DNA of 42,385 nt from an uncultured Alphaproteobacteria bacterium (GCA_937967795.1 CALBSK010000097.1:1-42385), one strand, 5' to 3'. Positions 34,206 through 42,385 are shown, numbered from the stretch's first letter. Notes: generated by a model from the letters alone, not told the origin. Numbers and translations are program-made.

Positions 34206-37200
34206 CCTTTCTTCCTTCTTTTACCCCCCCTGCTCTTCTCATAAACGTTCCCGATGGATACGACACCTTATTGTTGGCTGAGCTTGCCCAAAGGGAAGAG
34301 CGACTTGTTTATATTGCACGCGATGAAGGAAGGGCCTTGCGCCTTAAAGAGCAACTGGTCTTTTTTAATCCTTTCCGCGAGATCCTTGTGTTCCCAGGGT
34401 GGGATTGCTTGCCTTATGACAGAACCTCTCCCCACCCTGATATTCTCGCCCAAAGGTTGAATACCTTAACTTTTCTTACTTCCCAAAAAGGGCCCTATCT
34501 TCTTATTACGACAATTCAAGCTTTCGTGCAAAGGCTTCCTCCAAAAGAAGCGTTTCAGGGAAGACTTTGGAACCTTGAAGCAGGACAAGAAATTAATCAT
34601 ACTTTTTTCCTCGACTTCCTTCTTAAAAATGGGTATGTGCGTCGTGAGACGGTGCGAGAATGGGGAGAGTTTGCCATTCGGGGAGGCCTTCTTGATTTAT
34701 TCCCACCAGGATATTCTCTTCCTTTTCGGTTAGACTTTTTTGGGTCGACATTAGAAAGTCTGCGAACATTTGATCCTCTTTCTCAGGTGAGTACTGGGAA
34801 AGCATCAGGGCTCATTCTCAAGCCTATGGGAGAAATTAATTTTACATCAGAAACAATTGAATACTTTCGCAAAGGGTACCGCAAAGCGTTTGGAACGCCT
34901 GACCCCAAAGATCCTCTTTATTTAGCCACCTCAGAAGGGAGGCCCTATGCGGGGCATGAACACTGGCTTCCTCTTTTTTATGATCGGTTAGAAACCCTTG
35001 CGGACTATACACCTCAGGCTCTTTATTGTCTTGACGATCAGCTTGAAGAGGCTCGGAAAGCCCATATCGATCAAATTCAAGATCACTATCAAACACGCCT
35101 TCAGTTCGAATCTCTTGAAAAGCACGGTGTTCCCTATCACCCACTTCCTCCTGAGCGCCTTTACATTATGGACAAAAGCTGGAGTTCTCAAATTCCATCT
35201 TCTCAAAAAATCTTTTTTAGTCCTTTTTCTTCGCCTGATTTCAAAGGGAATATTCTAGATGCAAAAGGAAAAATAAGTCCTTCTTTTACCAACGTTCGAA
35301 GGTCTGCAGACAATGTATTCGAAGCCGTTAAAGAAACACTCAGCACTTTTCAAAAAGAAGGAAAGCAGATTCTTATTGTGGGCGTGACCCATGGATCAGC
35401 AGAACGTCTCGCTCATATTTTAGAAGAGCATGGGTTTACTTCTCTAAGACGTGTTCAATCCTTCTCCGACATTATGCAAGAAAGTTCCCCAGCTCTCGGG
35501 GTTTTCGAAATGGATAAAGGATTTCAAGTACCGGGACTTGTGGTCATCACAGAAGAAGATATTCTGGGCGAACGCATGGGACGTCCCCTCAAATCCAAAA
35601 AGCGAACGGATCTTTTCATTCAGGAAGTTTCAAGTCTCCACATCAGGGATCTTGTCGTCCATGTTGAGCATGGCATTGGTCGCTATGAAGGGCTCAAAAC
35701 ACTTAATGCGGGTGGATTTCCTCATGACTGCCTCGAAGTCATTTATGAAGGAGGAGACAAACTTTATGTGCCTGTTGAAAATATTGAAGTCTTGTCTCGT
35801 TATGGAGCGGCAGATACCCTTGCTTCTCTAGATAAGTTGGGCGGCGTTGCTTGGCAGGCGCGTAAAGCACGTGTTAAAAAGCGTCTTAAAGAAATTGCAG
35901 ACTACCTTTTAAAAATTGCTGCCGCTCGTCAGCTTCATCATGCGGATGTCCTTCAAAAGCCAGAAGGATTTTACGAAGAATTTGCAGCCCGCTTTCCCTA
36001 TCCCGAAACGGATGACCAACTTTCGGCCATTCAAGATGTTCTTGAAGATTTTAAGATGGGCAAACCTATGGATCGCCTCATCTGTGGTGATGTGGGATTT
36101 GGAAAGACAGAAGTTGCCATGCGAGCAGCTTTTATTGCGGCTTCTGGTGGCAAACAAGTGGCTCTTATTGTTCCTACCACCCTTTTGGCGCGTCAACATT
36201 ATCAATCCTTTGTCGCCCGCTTTAAGGATACAGGAATCAAGGTTGCGCAACTCTCTCGTCTGATCAAACCGAAAGAAGCCACTCAGATTAAGGAACATCT
36301 CCAAAAAGGGGAGATTCAAATCCTTATTGGTACTCATGCTCTTTTGGCGTCCTCTGTTCGTTTTCATAATCTTGGTCTTCTTATCGTTGATGAGGAACAA
36401 CACTTTGGAGTGGCTCAAAAAGAAAAACTCAAAAATCTCAAAGCCGACATTCATGTTTTAACTCTGACAGCCACGCCCATCCCTCGCACCCTTCAAATGG
36501 CTCTTTCTGGGGTCAGAGAAATGAGTCTCATCACAACACCCCCTCTTGATCGGATGGCCGTACGGACCTTTATCTTACCCTTTGATGCGATGGTCATGCG
36601 TGAGGCTATTTTGAGAGAGCAATTTCGGGGAGGCCAAACTTTTTATGTCTGCCCCCGCATTGCCGACCTTGACAAGGTCGCAGAACGTCTGCGGCAATTT
36701 GTGCCAGAAGTTAAATTTGCGATCGCTCATGGACAAATGACGCCAACGACCCTTGAGAATGTCATGTCAGATTTTTATGATGGAGCTTTTGATGTTCTTT
36801 TAAGTACAAATATTATCGAATCTGGCATTGATATCTCCCGCGCCAACACGCTTCTGATCCATCGTTCTGACCTTTTGGGGCTTTCTCAACTTTATCAATT
36901 GCGAGGGCGAATTGGGCGCGCCAAGGTAAGAGGCTATGCTTATCTCACTTATCCTGCAGGGCAAGTTCTTTCTCCTGAGGCGCAAAAACGCCTCGAAGTG
37001 ATTCAGTCCCTGGACACGCTGGGAGCAGGGTTCACGCTTGCAAGTCACGATATGGACATCCGTGGGGCTGGCAATCTTGTGGGAGAAGAACAATCAGGTC
37101 ATATTCGGGAAGTGGGCGTTGAGCTTTATCAACACATGCTCGAAGAAGCGATTGCTGCTTTGAAAGCTGAAGGTAGGGGGGAAACCTATGTCTCCTCTGA

Positions 37201-37648
37201 GTGGATTCCTCAAATCAATCTTGGCCTTTCCGTTCTGATTCCTGAAGCTTATGTGGCTGATTTAGGCCTTCGCTTAAGTCTTTACAAGCGCTTGAGCGAT
37301 CTTGTCACGCGGGAAGAGATTGACTTCTTTGCTGTTGAACTTATGGATCGGTTCGGCCCTCTTCCTTCTGAAGTCCAAAATCTTTTAGAGGTTATTTATC
37401 TTAAATCCCTTTCTCGCCAAGCCAACGTTGATAAAGTTGAAGTGGGTCCAAAAGGTGTTCTGATAGGATTTCACCAAAATACGTTTAAAAACCCAGATTT
37501 ACTCATTGATCATATTGCAGAACAAAAAGGCACCGCGAAAATCCGCCCGGATCAAAAAATTGTGTATATCCGGTCACTTGAGACACCCCAAGCTCGCCTA
37601 CAAGTTACTCGTAAAATACTGGAAAATCTTGTCGCCATGACAAGATGA
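34202..37648 (+). CDS. mfd: Transcription-repair coupling factor Mfd
   Basis: 1148 aa, full length. In order: UvrB-homology N-terminal module; RNA-polymerase-interacting domain near residue 486 (VVHVEHGIGRYEGL); translocase with Walker A GDVGFGKTEVAMRAAF near 627, DEEQHFGV near 730, TATPIPRTLQMALSG, IIESGIDISRAN and QLRGRIGRAKVRGYAYL; then the autoinhibitory C-terminal domain. Mfd removes stalled RNA polymerase and recruits UvrA. Confidence 0.96.
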   Translation: MTFLPSFTPPALLINVPDGYDTLLLAELAQREERLVYIARDEGRALRLKEQLVFFNPFREILVFPGWDCLPYDRTSPHPDILAQRLNTLTFLTSQKGPYLLITTIQAFVQRLPPKEAFQGRLWNLEAGQEINHTFFLDFLLKNGYVRRETVREWGEFAIRGGLLDLFPPGYSLPFRLDFFGSTLESLRTFDPLSQVSTGKASGLILKPMGEINFTSETIEYFRKGYRKAFGTPDPKDPLYLATSEGRPYAGHEHWLPLFYDRLETLADYTPQALYCLDDQLEEARKAHIDQIQDHYQTRLQFESLEKHGVPYHPLPPERLYIMDKSWSSQIPSSQKIFFSPFSSPDFKGNILDAKGKISPSFTNVRRSADNVFEAVKETLSTFQKEGKQILIVGVTHGSAERLAHILEEHGFTSLRRVQSFSDIMQESSPALGVFEMDKGFQVPGLVVITEEDILGERMGRPLKSKKRTDLFIQEVSSLHIRDLVVHVEHGIGRYEGLKTLNAGGFPHDCLEVIYEGGDKLYVPVENIEVLSRYGAADTLASLDKLGGVAWQARKARVKKRLKEIADYLLKIAAARQLHHADVLQKPEGFYEEFAARFPYPETDDQLSAIQDVLEDFKMGKPMDRLICGDVGFGKTEVAMRAAFIAASGGKQVALIVPTTLLARQHYQSFVARFKDTGIKVAQLSRLIKPKEATQIKEHLQKGEIQILIGTHALLASSVRFHNLGLLIVDEEQHFGVAQKEKLKNLKADIHVLTLTATPIPRTLQMALSGVREMSLITTPPLDRMAVRTFILPFDAMVMREAILREQFRGGQTFYVCPRIADLDKVAERLRQFVPEVKFAIAHGQMTPTTLENVMSDFYDGAFDVLLSTNIIESGIDISRANTLLIHRSDLLGLSQLYQLRGRIGRAKVRGYAYLTYPAGQVLSPEAQKRLEVIQSLDTLGAGFTLASHDMDIRGAGNLVGEEQSGHIREVGVELYQHMLEEAIAALKAEGRGETYVSSEWIPQINLGLSVLIPEAYVADLGLRLSLYKRLSDLVTREEIDFFAVELMDRFGPLPSEVQNLLEVIYLKSLSRQANVDKVEVGPKGVLIGFHQNTFKNPDLLIDHIAEQKGTAKIRPDQKIVYIRSLETPQARLQVTRKILENLVAMTR

Positions 37649-37664
37649 AATGAGGGCAGAATTA

Positions 37665-37689
37665 AAAAAGCCCCGAAAAGGGGCTTTTT
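37665..37689. terminator. Strong bidirectional Rho-independent terminator
   Basis: AAAAAGCCCC, loop GAAAA, GGGGCTTTTT. The stem extends through A/T tracts on both sides, so it can serve mfd (plus) and the large minus-strand gene at 37738. Confidence 0.92.
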
Positions 37690-37737
37690 ATTGGAATCTG
37701 ATTGTTAAAAGAAGAACTTAATTTTTCAACGAATTAA

Positions 37738-40695
37738 TCATTCATTCCACCATTCATCCTTCACGACAGGAAGGCTACTCCACTTCCTTTTCTTTGTCTC
37801 TTGTTTTAGTTGTTTCTTTCCTAATTTGATTCTTTCTTCTTTCTGGGTGTTTTCATCCCACTCCCAGTCACTTGCTTCAGTGGCTATTTTCTGAATAACT
37901 GTGTCTTTAATCTCTTTTAGAACGACATCAATATCAGGCGGTGCAATAAAATCTGTTTTCTTTTCCTCAGCACCTGCTGGTTTTGTGGAAGAAGAGGAAG
38001 GAGTACTTATTTTTCCACTCATAACTGCCATAACATTCACAGGTGCTTCGGAAATCCCGAGGGTTCTAAATCTCTTTTTTTGAATCCTCTGTCCTAACTG
38101 AGCAGCCTCTTCTTTTTCTTTGCTCAGTTGGGTGGTTAATGTTTCCTTTTGCCTCTCTAATGCTTTAAAGTTAGACTCAACAGAAACCTTTTCGTTTTCC
38201 AATGACTTTATTGTGCTCTGAGCCTTTCTTTGCTCTCCCTCTTTAGCACTAATGACGCCTTGAATCTGTCGCTTCTGCAAAAGAGCTGTAGCCTTATTCT
38301 TGTTGGCTTTTTCGGCATCAATCTCGGCACCCAACTTTTTAACAGTTGCTTGAAGGGTCAAAAGCTGAGTGGCTATTTGGCTCTTCTTGGTCTCCAAGTT
38401 TTTCTTTTCGGTCTCTTTGCTCTGCAGTTCAATTTCAGTTTTAGAGACAAGGAGCTGGGCTTCTACAAGCTCAAGTTGTCCAAAAGTTTTCTCTTCGGCC
38501 CTAATTTGAGACGTTATATCTTGTATTTGCTTTTCAAAATTTTCTTTGAGAGTTTCATCTCTTTCCGCAGAAGCTTTTTCCTTAACCTGTTGAAGCTTAC
38601 TTCTCAAGGCTTTTACGTCCTCTTCTATTTTATGTCTATCCGTTTTAAGAGTTATAGCCACTGTTTGAGGATGATGTTTTTTATTATCTTCCGCTTTGTC
38701 AATTCCTTCTTTAATTTTTTTGATCTGATCCTCATAATAAGAGGGATTTTTGTCCTTGGCGGCTCCGCTTACTTTCTGTACCAATTCTTGTATACTTTTC
38801 GAAAGAGCTGTCAGTTGTTTCGTTTTTTCTTCACTCCGAGGATGTCTCAGAACAGCCTCTTTCTCCTTCTTAAGCTCTTCCAGTGCGGCCTTATCAAGTT
38901 CAGCCTGCTTTACTTCAGAAAGGCGAGTCTCTGCCGCTTTAAGATCCTTACGAAGGGTTACAAGCTTCGTCTCTTCTTTTTGAAGGTCAGACCCATTGCG
39001 CTTTGCTCTTTCTTCTGCCTCTTTCGCAAGAAAAATAGCTTGTTCCACAAAAAGAGTTTTGTTTTCTTCAAGGATTTCCTTTGATTTTTTCCTTTCGGCA
39101 TCAATAGCTTGCTTTGTCTTATTTATTTCTTGAGTAAGTTGGTCTTTCTCAACAGCAGTTACAAGGCTAGCGGGACTGGCCTTTTTCAGCTGGAGATCTG
39201 CTAATTTTGATTGAAGATCAGTAAGAGATTGCTGTGTTTGTTGGGCACGTCCGCTCAAGTCCTTTTTCGTCTTCTCTATATCCTCTTTCGTTTTACGAAT
39301 AGGGGTGTCAGGAAGAGGGCTTTTGGTGGTCGTTGTAGCTGTCTTCGTCGGAGTTATCGACATGCTACTTCCCATAGGAACCGACGGATTAAAAGGCGCA
39401 TTCTCTCGAGGAAGAGGCGGAGGAGGAGCTCCCACATTAGGTGCTTTTGCTGAAGCTACCGGCGTCGGACTTCCTGCACTACCACTCGTCTTTGGTTGAG
39501 CCGAAGTCGCTGCACGTGGAACAGCAAGGGGCCGCCCCGTGTTTGAGGAAGAAAGAGTAGATGGATTAACAAGAGCCTTTCCCGTCTTTTTGAGTTGAAC
39601 TCCGAAGGGACTCGTTACAACTGTTGGAGATGTAGAGCTTGTCGACACCTTTGTCTCTTTGGAAGAAAACGAAGCTCCCGCTGAAACACTTGCCCCAGGA
39701 GTCTTTGGTTGAGCCGAAGTCGCTGCACCAGGAACACCAGGAACAGACCGCCCAGTATTTGTGGAAGAACCAGTGGACGGATTAGGAGGACTTTTGGACG
39801 TCGTTCTTAAGTTCACTCCAAACTTGTTAGCTGCAGTTTGTTGAGCGGTGGCACTTACAGGGGCTGGTTGATTCCTATTCCGACCCGTGTTTCCTCCTGA
39901 AGGGTTTGTGATTCCCACTCTTGGTGGAGTTCTAGGTGGAAGCGAAGAAGTTACACCTCTACGGGGAGGAAGAGGGGGTGCCTCGGCTTGTGTCCGTGCT
40001 TGTGTCCGTGGGGGGAGCTCAGGAAGAACCTCAGTAGAAGGAGAACTTCCTGAAGCCATATTTGATGGATTAACCTCGGGTTTGGGAGTCTCAACTGAAT
40101 TATCAGCGGCATTAACTGCAGGTTTGGTAACCTCGGGTTGGGGAGTCTCAACTGGATTAGGAGCGGGACTAACTGCAGCCTTGTTAACGACTGGCTTTGG
40201 AGGCTCAACTGGATTATGAGCAGGGCTAACGACAGGCTTGTTGACAACGGGTTTGGGGGCCTCGGCTTGTTTAACAGCGGGGGTAAGGGAAGCTTTTTGT
40301 ATGACAGGTGCTTTTAGAGGAAGAGCTTGAGCTTGGGCTTGACGTTGTCCTTTAGCTGGCCCTCTGCCCCTAACTTGAACACGGCCTTTACCTTTGGCTG
40401 GCCCTCTGCCTCTCGCTTGGACGCGACCTTTACCTTTGGCTGGCCCTCTGCCTCTCGCTTGGACGCGGCCTTTACCTCTCGTTACTGTAGCAGACTTAGC
40501 AGAAGACTTCTTTCTCCCAGCTTTTTTCGGTGCAGGACGAGTAGGAGATTTAACCCTATCCTTCTTTACAGCGGTCGTCGATTTTCCGATGATTGATTTT
40601 GTACTAACAGGGGCACGCGCAATACCTGGAGTGGCCGTTAACCACGTCGTTGCCATTAGACCCACCAAAAGACCATAAAACTTCATACTATTCAT
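37738..40695 (-). CDS. Large exported low-complexity/coiled-coil protein, candidate host-directed effector
   Basis: 985 aa. Signal peptide MKFYGLLVGLMATTWLTATPGIARA, cleavage near residue 28. Then: basic region with three 14-aa repeats RVQARGRGPAKGKG (77-118); three 19-aa Pro/Val repeats (149-205); SH3-ligand-like PPLPPR (240-245) and SLPPRTPPR; two copies of an FGV...NTGR...AATSAQPKT module (291-332, 364-430), the second ending in APPPPLPR; and about 430 residues of charged coiled coil (475-900). The C-terminal 60 residues hold Trp/acid motifs (SDWEWDEN; final VKDEWWNE). Good promoter upstream, strong terminator downstream. Similar modules recur in the next gene. No enzymatic motif; function unknown. 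Confidence 0.8.
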   Translation of the reverse strand: MNSMKFYGLLVGLMATTWLTATPGIARAPVSTKSIIGKSTTAVKKDRVKSPTRPAPKKAGRKKSSAKSATVTRGKGRVQARGRGPAKGKGRVQARGRGPAKGKGRVQVRGRGPAKGQRQAQAQALPLKAPVIQKASLTPAVKQAEAPKPVVNKPVVSPAHNPVEPPKPVVNKAAVSPAPNPVETPQPEVTKPAVNAADNSVETPKPEVNPSNMASGSSPSTEVLPELPPRTQARTQAEAPPLPPRRGVTSSLPPRTPPRVGITNPSGGNTGRNRNQPAPVSATAQQTAANKFGVNLRTTSKSPPNPSTGSSTNTGRSVPGVPGAATSAQPKTPGASVSAGASFSSKETKVSTSSTSPTVVTSPFGVQLKKTGKALVNPSTLSSSNTGRPLAVPRAATSAQPKTSGSAGSPTPVASAKAPNVGAPPPPLPRENAPFNPSVPMGSSMSITPTKTATTTTKSPLPDTPIRKTKEDIEKTKKDLSGRAQQTQQSLTDLQSKLADLQLKKASPASLVTAVEKDQLTQEINKTKQAIDAERKKSKEILEENKTLFVEQAIFLAKEAEERAKRNGSDLQKEETKLVTLRKDLKAAETRLSEVKQAELDKAALEELKKEKEAVLRHPRSEEKTKQLTALSKSIQELVQKVSGAAKDKNPSYYEDQIKKIKEGIDKAEDNKKHHPQTVAITLKTDRHKIEEDVKALRSKLQQVKEKASAERDETLKENFEKQIQDITSQIRAEEKTFGQLELVEAQLLVSKTEIELQSKETEKKNLETKKSQIATQLLTLQATVKKLGAEIDAEKANKNKATALLQKRQIQGVISAKEGEQRKAQSTIKSLENEKVSVESNFKALERQKETLTTQLSKEKEEAAQLGQRIQKKRFRTLGISEAPVNVMAVMSGKISTPSSSSTKPAGAEEKKTDFIAPPDIDVVLKEIKDTVIQKIATEASDWEWDENTQKEERIKLGKKQLKQETKKRKWSSLPVVKDEWWNE
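39406..39606 (-). repeat. Shared module, copy 2 (in the 985-aa protein)
   Basis: Encodes FGVQLKKTGKALVNPSTLSS, NTGRPLAVPRAATSAQPKT and APPPPLPR. It aligns almost throughout with 42033-42227 in the neighbouring gene at DNA level. Confidence 0.9.
39700..39825 (-). repeat. Shared module, copy 1 (in the 985-aa protein)
   Basis: Encodes KFGVNLRTTSK ... NTGRSVPGVPGAATSAQPKT. Bases 39701-39755 are identical to the last 55 bases of the window (42331-42385). Confidence 0.9.
40081..40251 (-). repeat. Tandem 57-bp coding repeat, three copies
   Basis: Three 19-codon units of the form PVVNKPVVSPAHNPVEPPK, with more divergence between units than the 42-bp repeats, followed by a partial fourth (PEVNP). 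Confidence 0.85.
40342..40467 (-). repeat. Tandem 42-bp coding repeat, three copies
   Basis: Three in-frame copies encoding RVQARGRGPAKGKG, the third diverged to RVQVRGRGPAKGQ. Basic and Gly-rich. Confidence 0.9.
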
Positions 40696-40717
40696 ATCAA
40701 AACCACCATATAAAATA

Positions 40718-40729
40718 TACTCTTGAGTA
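40718..40729. promoter_or_regulatory. Inverted repeat at the predicted transcription start
   Basis: TACTC-TT-GAGTA, perfect 5-bp arms, just downstream of the -10 box at 40731-40736 and overlapping the expected +1. It could be a small operator or a chance AT-rich palindrome. Confidence 0.3.
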
Positions 40730-40730
40730 A

Positions 40731-40759
40731 GATATATTCACTGTATTTAAAAATGTCAA
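40731..40759 (-). promoter_or_regulatory. Sigma-70-type promoter of the 985-aa gene
   Basis: Read on the minus strand: -35 TTGACA (40754-40759), 17-bp spacer, -10 TATATC (40731-40736). Best promoter match in the window. A ribosome site GGTGG precedes the ATG at 40695. Confidence 0.75.
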
Positions 40760-40991
40760 GAGTAAAAATTAAAAAAGTTTCTCCATTTTTAAACGCAGGT
40801 TTCCACGTTTTTTTGGAAAAAGATAGATAAACACTATTATTGTAATAGAAAGTTACAAATGCTAAATTTGTATAGTATCCTTGCAAAAAATGTATATCTA
40901 GTTAAAGCAATCTCTCCTTTCAAAGAGCCCTTTAATTTTTAAAATCCTTACTCTACCTCGTCAATTCCCTTCATAGGATTAGGAAAGGAGA

Positions 40992-42385
40992 TTACCACTC
41001 ATCATCAGAAGACTCTTCTTCGTCCTCATCCGAAGATCGAAGATGCAAGCGCCTCTTTTGCAAAACATCCGTTATTACAGTCCCAATCTCTTTTTCACCT
41101 TTAGCAAGACTAGAGGAAGCCTCCACGGTCTTCTTTTTTAGAATGTCTCCTGTCTTCTCTGCCTCTGGAGAGGGAGGAGGAGGGCCGCCAGAAGGTGCTG
41201 GAGGAGGACCGCTAAAGGGAGGTGTAGGCACTTTTTCTTCTTGATTAGTCTTTGCTCCGATTTGTTGACCTTTTGCGGCATTAAAGACAGCTTCTTGAAG
41301 CTCTTTTTCCTCTTTCTCCTTTTTAAGTTTCGCCAGAAGCTCAGCTGCTTTTTTGGTTCTCTCTTCTTCTTTCTCCTTTTCTTTTTCTGCTGATACTTTT
41401 TTAGCCTCATTCTCTTTTATTTTAGCTATCAATGCATTCCCTTTACGGACTTCATCTTCTTCTTCATCAAATTCATCAAGATCTTTAATTTCGTAGGCTA
41501 TCGTTCCTACTTTTGCTTCCTTAAACCACTCTCTCTTCTTTTCATCAAAGTAGCGAATATTTTTCTTAACATCATCCGTCGTCGTTTTTAGTGTATCAGA
41601 TTCTGTCTCCTGTGCGTGAGCAAGCATTTCACTTACTTTTGCAGCCTGGGTCAAGGCTGCAGTCACTTCATCTGGCTTTTTCTCTTGACTTTGGGTAGAT
41701 TGAGCCTTTTTGGATTCCGGCTTTTCAAATTTTTTGGGCTCGAGCTTTTCAAATTTTGTAAGATCACGAGGAGTATCTTTTTTGGCTTGAATTTGCTCTA
41801 ACAATCCCCTTCGACCTACTGTTGATGTAAGAGGGGGACTCCAAGTTTTAATAACTTTATGAGGGAAAGGAGGTTGGCTTCCTGCAACAGAAGGCGGAGG
41901 GCCATCTCCAGAAGGAGGAGGGACACTTACCGCAACTGAGGGAGAAGGTGCTACAGTCTTAACTGCGGGAGCAGCCGTAGACGCACTACTTCCACTTTCT
42001 TTAACAGAAGCTGACTTAAAAGGCGCAGGATCCCGAGGAAGGGGCGGAGGAGGAGCTTCCACATTAGGTGCTTTTGCTGAAGCGACGGTTGGCTGGCTTA
42101 CTGCAGTCGTCTTTGGTTGAGCCGAAGTCGCTGCACCTGGAACAGGAAGGGGCCGCCCCGTGTTTGAGGAAGAAACAGTAGATGGATTAATAAGAACTTT
42201 TCCCGTCCTTTTAAGTTGAACTCCGAACATATTAGCTGCAGCTTGTTGAGTCGTTGCTTTTACCGCAGCTGGCTGAGTGCCCCCACGAGACGCTTTTGCC
42301 GGGGCTACCGTTGTCTGACTTCCTGCAGTCGTCTTTGGTTGAGCCGAAGTCGCTGCACCAGGAACACCAGGAACAGACCGCCCAG
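40992..42385 (-). CDS. WASP-like predicted Arp2/3 activator, N-terminus outside the window
   Basis: Partial: the frame is open to the right edge, so at least 464 residues; numbering below counts from an internal Met at 42230. Order: shared repeat module ending APPPPLPRDPAPF (about 59-71); Pro-rich PPPSGDGPPPS; a WH2-like helix GRRGLLEQIQ (139-148) followed by DLTKFEK; charged linker; coiled coil (about 265-325); second Pro-rich segment GPPPAPSGGPPPPSP; connector EIGTVITDVLQKRR (381-394); and acidic tail SSDEDEEESSDDEW ending in Trp412. Connector and tail closely follow the N-WASP C and A regions (VMQKRSKAIHSSDEDED...DDEW). WASP-family VCA ends bind actin and Arp2/3. Host actin nucleation is therefore the leading hypothesis. 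Export route unknown. Confidence 0.8.
   Translation of the reverse strand, partial: GRSVPGVPGAATSAQPKTTAGSQTTVAPAKASRGGTQPAAVKATTQQAAANMFGVQLKRTGKVLINPSTVSSSNTGRPLPVPGAATSAQPKTTAVSQPTVASAKAPNVEAPPPPLPRDPAPFKSASVKESGSSASTAAPAVKTVAPSPSVAVSVPPPSGDGPPPSVAGSQPPFPHKVIKTWSPPLTSTVGRRGLLEQIQAKKDTPRDLTKFEKLEPKKFEKPESKKAQSTQSQEKKPDEVTAALTQAAKVSEMLAHAQETESDTLKTTTDDVKKNIRYFDEKKREWFKEAKVGTIAYEIKDLDEFDEEEDEVRKGNALIAKIKENEAKKVSAEKEKEKEEERTKKAAELLAKLKKEKEEKELQEAVFNAAKGQQIGAKTNQEEKVPTPPFSGPPPAPSGGPPPPSPEAEKTGDILKKKTVEASSSLAKGEKEIGTVITDVLQKRRLHLRSSDEDEEESSDDEW
40995..41090 (-). other. Connector-acidic (CA) region resembling N-WASP
   Basis: Encodes residues 381-412 of the WASP-like protein. The amphipathic helix with QKRR is followed by SSDEDE and a terminal DDEW. 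In WASP proteins the helix and the Trp in the acidic tail contact Arp2/3. Confidence 0.8.
41751..41816 (-). other. WH2-like actin-binding segment
   Basis: Encodes GRRGLLEQIQAKKDTPRDLT (residues 139-158) and the following KF. GR-x-x-LL-[DE]-QI matches the WH2 helix of N-WASP (GRDALLDQIRQG). The LKKV-type element that should follow is only loosely present (DLTKFEK). Confidence 0.6.
42033..42227 (-). repeat. Shared module, copy 3 (in the WASP-like protein)
   Basis: Encodes FGVQLKRTGKVLINPSTVSS, NTGRPLPVPGAATSAQPKT and APPPPLPR, nearly the same as copy 2 at 39406-39606. Confidence 0.9.
42331..42385 (-). repeat. Shared module, copy 4, cut by the window edge
   Basis: Encodes GRSVPGVPGAATSAQPKT. 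Identical over 55 bp to 39701-39755. The module continues outside the window. Confidence 0.9.

Noticed and set aside
35909..36454. 181-codon minus-strand ORF
   Set aside because: Lies wholly inside mfd, whose helicase motifs are intact; no family pattern in the antisense product.
38230..39084. 284-codon plus-strand ORF
   Set aside because: Antisense to the Lys/Glu/Gln-rich coiled coil of the 985-aa gene; the Leu/Phe/Ser-rich translation is the expected shadow of that composition.
40342..40467. Regular repeats that could suggest a CRISPR array
   Set aside because: The 42-bp units are contiguous without spacers, stay in frame and encode a basic peptide repeat; the same holds for the 57-bp units. 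No cas genes are present.
40692..40886. 64-codon minus-strand ORF before the 985-aa gene
   Set aside because: Aromatic-rich translation of AT-rich DNA that contains the best promoter of the window; no ribosome site seen.

Overview
This is a low-GC chromosomal stretch from an alphaproteobacterium. The lineage call rests on a circularly permuted (two-piece) tmRNA gene, an alpha-type SspB, an NDUFS4-like accessory subunit of respiratory complex I, an ELM1-family protein, a short HdaA and the sdhE-mfd pair. The low GC, a predicted Arp2/3-activator-like protein and a predicted exported kinase-like protein suggest a host-associated member, for example an amoeba or protist symbiont of the Holosporales type. 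The exact taxon is inference.

Layout. 1-6040: a 42-codon small ORF, an exported subtilisin-like protease, tRNA-Val(GAC), the complex I subunit, gmk, and a tight run of exported protein / CDP-alcohol phosphatidyltransferase / PerM-like permease / HdaA, which converges with a SixA-like phosphatase. 6120-14230 (minus strand): xseB-ispA, hbd, a fused MNT-HEPN protein lying between hbd and etfAB, then a fused indolepyruvate ferredoxin oxidoreductase. Together the last four genes look like amino-acid/acyl-CoA oxidation feeding electrons to ETF. 14300-15150: permuted tmRNA followed directly by sspB, i.e. the tagging RNA and the adaptor that delivers tagged proteins to ClpXP. 15280-24110: an ABC importer (ATPase plus double permease, no binding protein here), divergent from a complete tripartite RND efflux operon.

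24230-30880: an orphan PLP aminotransferase, a TPP riboswitch whose aptamer contains the thiB ribosome binding site, the thiBPQ thiamine importer, greA, an ELM1-like protein, and an exported protein with a kinase-like catalytic signature. 31100-37690: a possible leader peptide and hairpin before a Na+/amino-acid symporter, an orphan response regulator with a degraded gene upstream, and sdhE-mfd closed by a strong terminator.

37740-42385 (minus strand) is the most remarkable part. Two neighbouring genes encode large low-complexity proteins that share proline-rich modules, with a 55-bp block identical between them. The right-hand one runs off the window. Its C-terminus has the order proline-rich, WH2-like helix, coiled coil, proline-rich, connector helix, acidic tail ending in DDEW, very like the VCA end of eukaryotic N-WASP. 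It is a strong candidate for a bacterial activator of host Arp2/3 and actin. All functional calls are from reading the sequence; no database search was run.
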